The notes under the pieces: generated by a model
The model's input: only the letters and a program-made list of their open reading frames with translations
Database searches by the model: none
Told to the model about the DNA's origin: nothing
Shown: one piece after another, positions 1-7,334 of the stretch
Position numbering within the stretch: the first letter of the stretch is position 1
Layout of the letters: every line of letters starts with the position of its first letter
Position numbers and translations under genes: made by a program
Source of the DNA: an uncultured Bacilli bacterium
GTDB lineage: Bacteria > Bacillota_I > Bacilli_A > RF39 > UBA660
Assembly (NCBI GenBank): GCA_944359725.1
Contig: CALVSY010000010.1
Location: 1-46,169, forward strand
Length of the DNA: 46,169 nucleotides
Direction: 5' to 3'

Positions 1-109
1 CTTGACATTCCCCAAAAAATTTCCAAACTTAAGACCTCGTTGTTTGAAATTCGGGAACTTAAATAAAAAATTTACTTTTTTTTTTGTTTTCCACAAGTAT
101 CAAAAAATC

Positions 110-137
110 TTGACCGGGGGGGGCTATATGATATTAT
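110..137 (+). promoter_or_regulatory. Sigma-A promoter with a G8 tract in the spacer
   Basis: The -35 box is TTGACC (110-115). The extended -10 is TGA followed by TATTAT (129-137), so the spacer is 16 nt. Half of that spacer is a run of eight G (116-123) directly beside the -35 box, in otherwise extremely AT-rich DNA. A T10 run (76-85) lies just upstream. The promoter faces the LRR surface protein gene, whose ribosome binding site AGAGGG is at 161-166. Slippage in the G run would alter the -35/-10 spacing. Confidence 0.7.
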
Positions 138-174
138 AAACATGTAGAATAAGCTAAAAAAGAGGGTTATCCAC

Positions 175-2247
175 ATGAGATTAAGAAAAGTAAAAGATAA
201 GAGAATAAAAAAGAATAAGTTTAACGAAATGATGTTTATGTTAGTTACGATATTTGTTTTATCGTTTAGCGTTGGGTATGCTGCATTAAATAGAGATCTA
301 AAAATAAGCGGTGAAGCATCGTTTAGACCTCAAGAAGATATAAGGATAACTAACATAGAATTATCTGAAATAGTAAATAATGCTTTAGAAAACTATGAAT
401 CAGATTATTCTAAAAACACAATAAGACTAGGAGTAGACTTAAAAGAACTCACTTCTACAATAACTTATAAAGTAGAAATAACAAACTTAGGAAACATGTC
501 AATGTGGATAGATAGTATAGAACAACCTATAAATAATAATACTAATATGGAGTACGTAATAGAAGGAATAGGTTTAAGAGAGCTAATTAATCCAGGAGAT
601 GTAAAAGAGTTTACCATAACAATAAAATATAAAGATGGAATATCTCTTCCTTCTAACACCAACTTAGATACAACAATAAAGTTTAACTTTGTAAAACCAA
701 GATCAATACTTGCAAGAGGAAATAATGGTGCAGCAACTTATACTTTTTATAACGGAACAATTACAAAAGAAAGTGTAGAAGAAATAACGTTTTTGCCAAC
801 ACTAGAAGTAGGAGAAGATGCGATAGGATACTGGGATGCATCATATAACAAAGATGGATCAGTAATAGCATGGTATAAAGACTCTGATAACAATGATTTA
901 TATGAGCTATACATAGGAGGAGTAGGAGAAGTAGAGGCACCTAGTAATTCTCAAAATCAATTTCAAAACTTCAGCTCATTAACAACGATTAACTTTAATG
1001 ATTACTTTAATACTTCTAATGTAACAACAATGCAGGCTATGTTTGGTAATTGTTCATCGTTAATGAACTTAAATTTAACTAATTTTAATACTTCACAAGT
1101 AAAAACAATGTTAGATATGTTTGCAGGTTGTTCCAAACTTAATAATTTAGATTTATCCTCGTTTGATACTAGAAATGTAACAACGATGCAATATATGTTT
1201 TCTCGTTGTTCAAAATTAATAGAATTAAATTTATCAAATTTTAATACCGAAAATGTAACTAGTATGAGACAAATGTTTAATGGTTGTTCAAATTTAACAA
1301 AATTGAATTTATCTAGTTTTGATACATCCAAAGTAACTGATATGTATTGGTTATTCACTAATTGTTCATCCATAGAAGAGTTAGATTTATCATCCTTTGA
1401 TACAAGTAATATAGCAAATATGGCATATATATTTTATGGTTGTTCATCATTAACAAAACTTGACATATCATCCTTTGATACATCTAAGGTAACAAATATG
1501 CTTCTTATGTTTAATAATTGCTCATCATTAACAGAACTGGATTTATCTAGTTTTGACACGTCAAACGTAACAACGATGAATTCTATGTTTCATGGTTGTG
1601 GCAAATTAACAAGTCTTGATTTATCTAATTTTAGTACTCCAAAATTAACTAATATGCAATCTATGTTTTATGATTGTCATTCATTAGAAAGTATTAAGTT
1701 TTCAGATAAGTTTAACACATCAAAAATAACAAATATGGAAAGTATATTTTATGGTTGTAATTCACTAAAAGAACTTGACTTATCATCTTTTGATACATCC
1801 AATGTAACAAATATGGCATCTATGTTTCTAGGATGTTCAAAATTAACAAAATTAGATTTAAGTAACTTTAATACAGAAAAATTAACTAATATGTATAGAA
1901 TGTTTAGTGAATGTTATAATTTATCCGAACTTAATTTAACGTCGTTTGACACATCAAAAGTAACAAGTATGTATTGGACGTTTAGAAATTGTTCTTCTTT
2001 AACAAAGTTAGATTTATCATCTTTTGATACTTCAAATGTAATAACTATGGCTGGTTTGTTTGAAAATGATAAGAAATTAACAGAATTAGATATAAGAAAT
2101 TTTGATTTTACAAATGTTACTAATTATTCTAGTATGTTTAATTATATCACAGGCGAAATGACTATATATGTAAAAGATGAAACTGCAAAAGAATTTATAT
2201 TAAATCTAAAATCTGATGCTAACGTAATTATTCCAGAAAGCATTTAA
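175..2247 (+). CDS. Secreted BspA-type leucine-rich-repeat surface protein
   Basis: The 690-residue protein begins with a basic stretch and one hydrophobic segment (about residues 20-38) ending in VGYAA, which looks like a signal peptide or N-terminal anchor. Residues 45-175 form a beta-rich stalk-like region. Residues 270-665 hold about 15 tandem BspA/DUF285 repeats of 26 residues, built on DLSSFDTSNVTNM followed by MFxGCSSL. This family is exported and is associated with adhesion to host or bacterial partners. No LPxTG or other sorting signal is visible at the C-terminus, so attachment is unclear. The start is fixed by AGAGGG eight bases upstream. The gene stands alone between its own promoter and terminator, and its promoter carries a poly-G tract suggestive of phase variation. 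Confidence 0.85.
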   Translation: MRLRKVKDKRIKKNKFNEMMFMLVTIFVLSFSVGYAALNRDLKISGEASFRPQEDIRITNIELSEIVNNALENYESDYSKNTIRLGVDLKELTSTITYKVEITNLGNMSMWIDSIEQPINNNTNMEYVIEGIGLRELINPGDVKEFTITIKYKDGISLPSNTNLDTTIKFNFVKPRSILARGNNGAATYTFYNGTITKESVEEITFLPTLEVGEDAIGYWDASYNKDGSVIAWYKDSDNNDLYELYIGGVGEVEAPSNSQNQFQNFSSLTTINFNDYFNTSNVTTMQAMFGNCSSLMNLNLTNFNTSQVKTMLDMFAGCSKLNNLDLSSFDTRNVTTMQYMFSRCSKLIELNLSNFNTENVTSMRQMFNGCSNLTKLNLSSFDTSKVTDMYWLFTNCSSIEELDLSSFDTSNIANMAYIFYGCSSLTKLDISSFDTSKVTNMLLMFNNCSSLTELDLSSFDTSNVTTMNSMFHGCGKLTSLDLSNFSTPKLTNMQSMFYDCHSLESIKFSDKFNTSKITNMESIFYGCNSLKELDLSSFDTSNVTNMASMFLGCSKLTKLDLSNFNTEKLTNMYRMFSECYNLSELNLTSFDTSKVTSMYWTFRNCSSLTKLDLSSFDTSNVITMAGLFENDKKLTELDIRNFDFTNVTNYSSMFNYITGEMTIYVKDETAKEFILNLKSDANVIIPESI
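1005..2145 (+). repeat. In-gene tandem repeats of 78 bp encoding BspA leucine-rich repeats
   Basis: About fifteen diverged copies of a 78-bp unit (26 codons) encode the LRR array; one unit is a codon longer. Neighbouring copies share blocks such as the codons for SSFDTS and NCSSLT, enough for recombination to gain or lose repeats. The period was measured between equivalent codons at 1150 and 1228. Confidence 0.85.
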
Positions 2248-2258
2248 ATAACATAATT

Positions 2259-2291
2259 AATAGCAAGTGAAATAACTTGCTATTTTTATTT
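2259..2291 (+). terminator. Rho-independent terminator after the LRR gene
   Basis: A 10-bp stem (AATAGCAAGT at 2259-2268 with ACTTGCTATT at 2275-2284) is followed by a T-rich tail. Confidence 0.85.
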
Positions 2292-2317
2292 ACTTTTTTA
2301 AAAATTACTTATATAAT
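2289..2317 (+). promoter_or_regulatory. Promoter of tcdA
   Basis: TTTACT (2289-2294), a 17-nt spacer and TATAAT (2312-2317). The -10 ends only nine bases before the ribosome binding site GGTGA (2326-2330), so the mRNA leader is very short. The -35 overlaps the tail of the preceding terminator. Confidence 0.6.
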
Positions 2318-2334
2318 TTATACGTGGTGATTTT

Positions 2335-3018
2335 ATGGATTTAAAAAGAAGTGAGTTATTAATTGGAAAGGATAACTTAAATAAATTAAAAAATGCTCAT
2401 GTTTTAATAGTTGGTTTAGGAGGAGTTGGTGGATCTGCTCTTGAAATGATTGTAAGGTCAGGCATAGAAAACATAAGTATTATTGATTATGACCATTTTG
2501 ATGCAAGTAATATTAATAGACAAATATTATGTACTAGGAAAAACATTAATAAGTGCAAGGTAGATGAAGCTGAAAAAAGGATAAAAATGATTAATTCATC
2601 ATGTAATGTTACTAAATATAACGTAAAATTAGATAGTACTTTTTTAAGTAACAACACTTTAGATGTTAATTATATAATTGATGCTTGTGATGACGTAAAA
2701 GCAAAGGTTGACTTAATAAAATACGCCATAAACAATAACATAAAGATAATTTCTTGTTTAGGCACTGGAAACAAACTTGATCCAACTAAATTAGAAATAA
2801 CAAATATTTGGAAAACTAAATATGATCCTTTGGCTAAAAAAATAAGAAGCATTTTAAGAAAAGAAAAGATAAATTATAAATTACCAGTTGTGTCATCAAA
2901 AGAAGAAGTAATTATTAAAAACGCAAAAGAAATTCCTTCTTTAGCATTAGTTCCAAACGCTGCTGGAATACTACTTGCTAGCTATGTTATAAATGATATT
3001 ATAAAGGATGGTGTTTAA
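2335..3018 (+). CDS. tcdA: tRNA threonylcarbamoyladenosine dehydratase (TcdA/CsdL family)
   Basis: E1-like ThiF/MoeB-fold enzyme. TcdA uses ATP to cyclise the threonylcarbamoyl group at A37 of ANN-decoding tRNAs to its hydantoin form. The nucleotide-binding glycine loop is GLGGVG (27-32), followed by an acidic strand (IIDYDHF) and the SNINRQ motif that contacts ATP. A DACDD segment lies near residue 117. The 227-residue length is close to the YgdL/YrvM group and lacks the ubiquitin-like-partner domain of larger ThiF proteins. The start follows GGTGATTTT. A 41-codon frame begins one base after its stop and is probably translationally coupled. Other ThiF-family roles cannot be fully excluded. 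Confidence 0.85.
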   Translation: MDLKRSELLIGKDNLNKLKNAHVLIVGLGGVGGSALEMIVRSGIENISIIDYDHFDASNINRQILCTRKNINKCKVDEAEKRIKMINSSCNVTKYNVKLDSTFLSNNTLDVNYIIDACDDVKAKVDLIKYAINNNIKIISCLGTGNKLDPTKLEITNIWKTKYDPLAKKIRSILRKEKINYKLPVVSSKEEVIIKNAKEIPSLALVPNAAGILLASYVINDIIKDGV

Positions 3019-3019
3019 A

Positions 3020-3145
3020 ATGTTTGAAAAATCTAAAATAATAGCATATAAATATATTGATGATAAAAGAAAAGAAAAACCTCAAATAAATAAAATTATT
3101 AATACAAAAAGAAAAATATATAAACAAAATAATGATAGAAAATAG
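3020..3145 (+). CDS. Small basic hypothetical protein (41 aa)
   Basis: This frame starts one base after the tcdA stop, six bases after a GGTG ribosome binding site inside the tcdA 3' end, and ends with TAG. The product is rich in Lys, Ile, Asn and Tyr (starts MFEKSKIIAYKYIDDKRK) with no hydrophobic segment or recognisable motif. The tight spacing suggests coupled translation. It could also be a chance frame in AT-rich DNA; no function is proposed. Confidence 0.45.
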   Translation: MFEKSKIIAYKYIDDKRKEKPQINKIINTKRKIYKQNNDRK

Positions 3146-3156
3146 TTTATTTATTA

Positions 3157-3185
3157 TTGTATAAATATCAATTAAATGATACAAT
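3157..3185 (+). promoter_or_regulatory. Promoter of the cadherin-like membrane protein gene
   Basis: TTGTAT (3157-3162), a 17-nt spacer and TACAAT (3180-3185), 29 bases before the ATG at 3215. The ribosome binding site is GGGAG. Confidence 0.6.
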
Positions 3186-3214
3186 TGTTATTGTAATAAT
3201 AGGGAGTTGAATTT

Positions 3215-4531
3215 ATGAAAAAGAAAAGTATATTATTTGGTTTATTAATCGTAATATCATTTATCTTTACGATGAAAGTTAATGCGGCAAGTTCAATTAC
3301 ATGTACACCAACTAGTGTATACGTTGGAGACCAAATTACTTGTTCTATAAAAACTGATGAAGAGGTAACCGTTTCATCAAAATTAGAACTTGTAGCAGGC
3401 AATACTACTTTAAGTAAAGATGGAAACATAGTATATAAGGCTGCATCTAAGGGGAATTATGAAGTTGAAATATCAAGTGAAGGTTTTAATGATTCCGTTA
3501 CAATAAAGGTAAGTGAAAAAACTACAACTACTACAACTACAACAACGACAAAAGCAAAATCAAGTAATGCTTATTTATCAAGCATAACTATTGATGGGGA
3601 AGAAATTGATGATTTTTCTAAGAACACGACTAGATATTTTGTTGAAGTTGAAAATGACGTTACTAAAATATCAATTGATGCAAAAGCTGAAGATGCGTTA
3701 TCAGAAGTTGAAATAGATGGCCCAAACACTTTGGATGTTGGAGAAAATGAGTATACTATATCAGTTACATCAGAGGATAACACAACCAAGTTTTATAAAG
3801 TTATTGTAACAAGACTAGAAGAGGAAGAATCTTCTAATACCAGAATAAAAAACATTAAAATAAGAGGGTATAAATTAGATTTTAATAAAAATTCTAAGAC
3901 CTTTTATTTAAACATTGATAAGGAAGATACTGAACTTGACATTACGGTTACTTTAAATGATGATGCTTCTTCATATGAAATAGAGGGTAATGAAAACTTA
4001 GAAGACGGAAGCGTAATTAAAATTGTAGTTACGGCAGAAGATGGATCAGAGGATACTTATAGAATTATAATTGAGAAAAAAGATACTAATTACATGCCTT
4101 TTATTATTGGGGGAGCAGTATTATTAGTTATCATAGTAATTGTTATAGTAGTTATCATTAAAAAGAAGAATAATAAAAAAGATAATAACAAAAAGAATGA
4201 TAATAAAAATAAAGCAAAATTAAAAAAAGAAAGTGTTGTAAATGAAAATAGTGAAGATGATGAAAAAACAAAGCAAATGCCTCCTATTTCAGACGATACC
4301 ATCCCAAGTAGTGCTATAAACACGGAAGATAACATAAGTGATGATGACGATGAGGATGAAGACGTAATTCACATTGATAATGATGAGGAAGAAGAAACAA
4401 GAATTCTTTCCTATGCTGAAAAAGAAGAGTTAAAAAGATTAAGAAAACAAAATGATGATTTAAAAAGTAAAATTGATGAAGAGTTAGGAAAAACAACACC
4501 TTTAACGTTTAATGATGATGACGATGAATAA
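3215..4531 (+). CDS. Membrane-anchored cell-surface protein with two cadherin-like beta-sandwich domains
   Basis: The layout of the 438 residues is: signal peptide (1-24, ending VNAAS); an Ig-like region with a Cys pair (about 28-100); a pure threonine run at about 104-113; two repeats of the cadherin-like beta-sandwich fold (PF12733 type), about 120-205 and 210-290, the first starting LSSITIDG; a transmembrane helix (about 295-318); then a lysine-rich stop-transfer and a very acidic cytoplasmic tail with Asp/Glu runs and a short coiled coil (SYAEKEELKRLRKQ). The beta-sandwich repeats are extracellular binding or spacer modules in Firmicutes surface proteins. The acidic tail may contact a cytoplasmic partner (inference). 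The gene has its own promoter and shares a convergent terminator with rarA. Confidence 0.8.
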   Translation: MKKKSILFGLLIVISFIFTMKVNAASSITCTPTSVYVGDQITCSIKTDEEVTVSSKLELVAGNTTLSKDGNIVYKAASKGNYEVEISSEGFNDSVTIKVSEKTTTTTTTTTTKAKSSNAYLSSITIDGEEIDDFSKNTTRYFVEVENDVTKISIDAKAEDALSEVEIDGPNTLDVGENEYTISVTSEDNTTKFYKVIVTRLEEEESSNTRIKNIKIRGYKLDFNKNSKTFYLNIDKEDTELDITVTLNDDASSYEIEGNENLEDGSVIKIVVTAEDGSEDTYRIIIEKKDTNYMPFIIGGAVLLVIIVIVIVVIIKKKNNKKDNNKKNDNKNKAKLKKESVVNENSEDDEKTKQMPPISDDTIPSSAINTEDNISDDDDEDEDVIHIDNDEEEETRILSYAEKEELKRLRKQNDDLKSKIDEELGKTTPLTFNDDDDE

Positions 4532-4533
4532 TT

Positions 4534-4578
4534 AAAAAGAGTAATGAATTTATTTTGATTCATTACTCTTTATTTTTT
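4534..4578. terminator. Bidirectional terminator between convergent genes
   Basis: A perfect 14-bp stem (AAAGAGTAATGAAT at 4536-4549 with its complement at 4558-4571) has a T-rich tail on the + side and an A run on the - side. The rarA stop codon lies in the loop. Confidence 0.9.
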
Positions 4579-5770
4579 CAATATTATCTAATGTTGTTTT
4601 AAGCATTCTTTCATATTTATTATTTTTAGGTTTATAATAAACTCTGTTTTTTAATTCATCAGGCAAGTATTGCTGAACTACATATCCTCCAGGATAATCA
4701 TGCGGGTATTTATAGCCGAAGGCTTGTGCGTTAATATGTGATGGTACCTTTCCTATGTTACCGTTTTGAACGTCCTTTAAAGCAAGGTCTAAAGCTACGT
4801 GACCACTATTAGATTTAGGCGCTAAACAAAGATCTATTACCATATTACCAAGTGGTATTCTAGCTTCTGGAAGACCAAGTCTTTCACATGCGTTTATACA
4901 TGCATCAACTCTTACACCCATATTTGGATTAGCAAGTCCAATATCTTCGTATGCAATAACGCTCATTCTTCTGTATATACTATCTAAGTCTCCTGATGAA
5001 ATAAGTCTTGCCAAATAGTGTAGGGCTGCGTTAACGTCTGATCCTCTAATTGATTTTTGAAAAGCACTTAAAACGTCGTAATGTCCTGTTTCATCCTCGT
5101 CCATTGGACTACTTGCACGTGAGTTTATACTTTTAATAACGTCTTTAGTAATAATTTTATCAGATGTTGCGTAATAGGATACTTCAAGTAAGTTAAGAGC
5201 AAACCTAAAGTCACCATTTGCCATGGTTGCGATTAAATTTATAGAATCATCATCTATTTTTATATCAGAAAGCGTTTGCACGGCCTTTTTTAAACCTTGT
5301 TTTATATCATCCTTACTTAAAGGTTCAAGTTCAAATATTTGACATCTGCTTCTTATCGCAGGATTTATTTTGTGATATGGATTTGACGTTGTAAGACCTA
5401 TTAGGGTAATTAAACCATTTTCTAATAATGGTAATAATAAATCTTGTTTATCTTTATTTAATCTATGTATTTCATCTACTACTAAAACAATGTTTCCATA
5501 CAATTTGGCCTCTTCAAAGACTATTTCAAAATCTTTTTTGTTATTAACAACTGCGTTTAAAAAACGATGTTTAGCGTTTAACTCTTCTGTTATTGCGTTT
5601 GCAATAGATGTTTTACCGACGCCCGGTGGGCCATATAAAATCATTGAAAATATCTTTTTATTTTTAACTAAGTTTGTTAGTATTTTTCCTTGGCCAATTA
5701 AGTGTTTTTGACCAATTACATCATCTAGTTTTTTAGGTCTTAAATTATTTGCTAAAGGTTCGTTTTCCAA
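4550..5770 (-). CDS. rarA: Replication-associated recombination protein A (RarA/MgsA)
   Basis: AAA+ ATPase of the RarA/WRNIP1 family, related to clamp-loader subunits; it acts at stalled replication forks. The N-terminus has the family phrase PLANNLRPKKLDDVIGQ, then Walker A GPPGVGKT (about 47-54), Walker B VVDEIHRLNK (about 98-107), sensor 1 (GLTTSNP) and an arginine finger (AIRSRCQ). The C-terminal half holds the tetramerisation domain with SDVNAALHYLARL and GYKYPHDYPGG. A GTG at 5777-5779 lies inside the ribosome binding site AGAGGTGA, so the TTG at 5768-5770, five bases downstream of it, is the better start. That gives 406 residues, a normal length. Single gene, divergent from the unknown gene at 5863. 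Confidence 0.93.
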   Translation of the reverse strand: MENEPLANNLRPKKLDDVIGQKHLIGQGKILTNLVKNKKIFSMILYGPPGVGKTSIANAITEELNAKHRFLNAVVNNKKDFEIVFEEAKLYGNIVLVVDEIHRLNKDKQDLLLPLLENGLITLIGLTTSNPYHKINPAIRSRCQIFELEPLSKDDIKQGLKKAVQTLSDIKIDDDSINLIATMANGDFRFALNLLEVSYYATSDKIITKDVIKSINSRASSPMDEDETGHYDVLSAFQKSIRGSDVNAALHYLARLISSGDLDSIYRRMSVIAYEDIGLANPNMGVRVDACINACERLGLPEARIPLGNMVIDLCLAPKSNSGHVALDLALKDVQNGNIGKVPSHINAQAFGYKYPHDYPGGYVVQQYLPDELKNRVYYKPKNNKYERMLKTTLDNIEKIKSNESK

Positions 5771-5806
5771 TGCAATCACCTCTGTAATAAGATTATATCA
5801 TAATAC

Positions 5807-5835
5807 TTGACAAATATCTTTAAAAATAGTATTTT
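5807..5835 (+). promoter_or_regulatory. Promoter of the unknown gene at 5863
   Basis: Perfect -35 TTGACA (5807-5812), a 17-nt spacer and -10 TATTTT (5830-5835), in the divergent gap with rarA. Confidence 0.65.
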
Positions 5836-5862
5836 ATTTTTTACGAGAAAAGGTGATTAAAA

Positions 5863-6378
5863 GTGATTGATAAGCTCTTATATGATATGCTTAATTATAT
5901 AAATAGTTTTGAAATTTTAAATAGTAGAAAATACAAATTATATATTATTTTTAAAAATTATATTGAGAAAAAAGAACTTTTTTATAGAGAAATGAATTGT
6001 TTTAGTGATGATGATATAAATTCATACTTAGCATATAATTTTAATTCTTTTAAAAAAAGACTGGCGCATCTTTTGGTTTCATACATAAATCCTTATGAAT
6101 ACATTAATTATATAAAAAAGTGTTGTGATATGGAGAATAAAGTACATTTGTCAAGTGAGGACAAAAGAATGTTTCATATGGTTTTAGATCCTTCTTTTGA
6201 TATTGATAAGGCATCCTTGGTTAATGATAATACTAATTTTTCTAAATTATATGATGATATTATATATTTAGCATTAACGTTAGGTTATAGGCCAAATAAT
6301 ACTAATAAAAAACATGTGTATAAAGATGATTTGATTCCAAAAGAAATTAAAGATGCGATTAAAAAAGTTGAAAAATAA
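5863..6378 (+). CDS. Hypothetical protein (171 aa)
   Basis: I do not recognise this family. The GTG start follows AAAGGTGAT with normal spacing and a TTGACA promoter, so the gene is real. The product looks all-helical, soluble and Lys/Asn/Tyr-rich, with no signal peptide. Visible short motifs are NSRKYKLY, FKKRLAHLL and LALTLGYRPNNT. A dedicated terminator lies seven bases past the stop, so it is monocistronic. No function can be assigned. Confidence 0.7.
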   Translation: MIDKLLYDMLNYINSFEILNSRKYKLYIIFKNYIEKKELFYREMNCFSDDDINSYLAYNFNSFKKRLAHLLVSYINPYEYINYIKKCCDMENKVHLSSEDKRMFHMVLDPSFDIDKASLVNDNTNFSKLYDDIIYLALTLGYRPNNTNKKHVYKDDLIPKEIKDAIKKVEK

Positions 6379-6384
6379 TAAGAA

Positions 6385-6415
6385 AATAGCAAGTAAATAA
6401 ACTTGTTATTTTTTA
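6385..6415 (+). terminator. Rho-independent terminator
   Basis: A 10-bp stem (6385-6394 with 6401-6410, one G-U pair) is followed by TTTTATT. Its loop and stem closely resemble the terminator at 2259. Its right arm supplies the -35 box TTGTTA of the next promoter. Confidence 0.85.
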
Positions 6416-6431
6416 TTATAAATACTATAAT
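6403..6431 (+). promoter_or_regulatory. Promoter of xerD-phosphohexomutase operon, overlapping a terminator
   Basis: TTGTTA (6403-6408, within the terminator stem), a 17-nt spacer and TATAAT (6426-6431), followed within five bases by the ribosome binding site GGTGAT. Confidence 0.6.
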
Positions 6432-6446
6432 TATTATGGTGATAAT

Positions 6447-7331
6447 ATGAAAGAAGATATTCAATCATATATTAATTATGTTTACATAGAAAAAAAATTA
6501 AGTGATAATACAAAAAACGCATACGAAACAGACCTTTTTGATTTTAGCGAGTTTTTAAATAATAAAGATGTATCTAAGATAACTTATGATGATATTACAT
6601 CTTATATAAATCATTTATATGATAAAAAAGAAAAAGATAAATCAATTGCAAGAAAGATTGTTAGCATTAGAACTTTTTTTAACTATTTAATGAAAGAAGG
6701 AAAAATAAAAGTTAATCCAAGTGAAAAGTTAGAATCTCCTAAGCTTAAGAAAACGCTTCCTAATACGCTTAGTTTAGAGGAAGTTGATAAATTATTAAGT
6801 ATTAAGCCTAAAGATGCTAAAGACTGGCGTAATAAAGCGATGATTGAACTTATGTATGGAACTGGAATGAGAGTGTCAGAGCTTGTTAATTTAGAGTTAA
6901 ATGATATAAATTTAAAGGATAATTATGTTCGTGTTTACGGAAAAGGAAAAAAAGAAAGAATCGTATTCATGGCGGATGTTACAACTGATGTTTTAGATAA
7001 GTACATAAACGTTTATAGAAGCTCTTTATTAAAAGGTTATTTAACTGATAAAGTGTTTTTAAGTAGTTATGGTAAAGGTATTACAAGACAAGGTTTTTTT
7101 AAGATACTTAAAAAAGAAGCTGAAAAAGCAGGCATAAAAAAAAGTTTTTCTCCACATACTTTAAGGCACTCATTTGCAACACACCTACTTGAAAATGGGG
7201 CAGATTTAAGATCAATTGGAGAAATGCTGGGACATGAAAACATAAAAACAACGCAAATATACACGCATTTATCTAATAACAAAAAAAGAAAGGATTACGA
7301 TGAGTTTTTTCCTCGTAATAAAAAGGTGTAA
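6447..7331 (+). CDS. xerD: Tyrosine recombinase XerD/XerC type
   Basis: Site-specific recombinase that resolves chromosome dimers at dif with FtsK. The 294 residues comprise an N-terminal SAM-like core-binding domain (1-95) and the catalytic domain (105-290). All catalytic residues are visible: Arg142 in GTGMRVSEL, Lys166 in GKGKKER, His237 and Arg240 in PHTLRHSFATHLL, His263 in LGHENI and Tyr272 in TTQIYTHLS. The length is typical of XerC/XerD (about 295-300). The gene has its own promoter and is followed three bases later by a phosphohexomutase. XerC versus XerD cannot be decided from sequence alone, but the neighbourhood (spoIIM, phosphomutase) matches Bacillus xerD. No attachment site or cargo suggests an integrative element. 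Confidence 0.9.
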   Translation: MKEDIQSYINYVYIEKKLSDNTKNAYETDLFDFSEFLNNKDVSKITYDDITSYINHLYDKKEKDKSIARKIVSIRTFFNYLMKEGKIKVNPSEKLESPKLKKTLPNTLSLEEVDKLLSIKPKDAKDWRNKAMIELMYGTGMRVSELVNLELNDINLKDNYVRVYGKGKKERIVFMADVTTDVLDKYINVYRSSLLKGYLTDKVFLSSYGKGITRQGFFKILKKEAEKAGIKKSFSPHTLRHSFATHLLENGADLRSIGEMLGHENIKTTQIYTHLSNNKKRKDYDEFFPRNKKV

Positions 7332-7334
7332 ATA

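Noticed and set aside
1..109. TTGACA near position 2-7 as a promoter
   Set aside because: No -10 element lies 15-19 bases downstream. The rest of this stretch holds only A and T runs.
1002..1373. Long open frame on the - strand opposite the LRR repeats
   Set aside because: It has the same 78-bp periodicity as the LRR gene, no ribosome binding site and a hydrophobic nonsense repeat; it is a shadow of the coding strand.
5777..5779. GTG as the rarA start
   Set aside because: It lies inside the ribosome binding site AGAGGTGA; the TTG nine bases on is correctly spaced and fits the family N-terminus. The same reasoning moved the starts of the sortase, DUF5662, pyrophosphorylase and zinc-ribbon genes.
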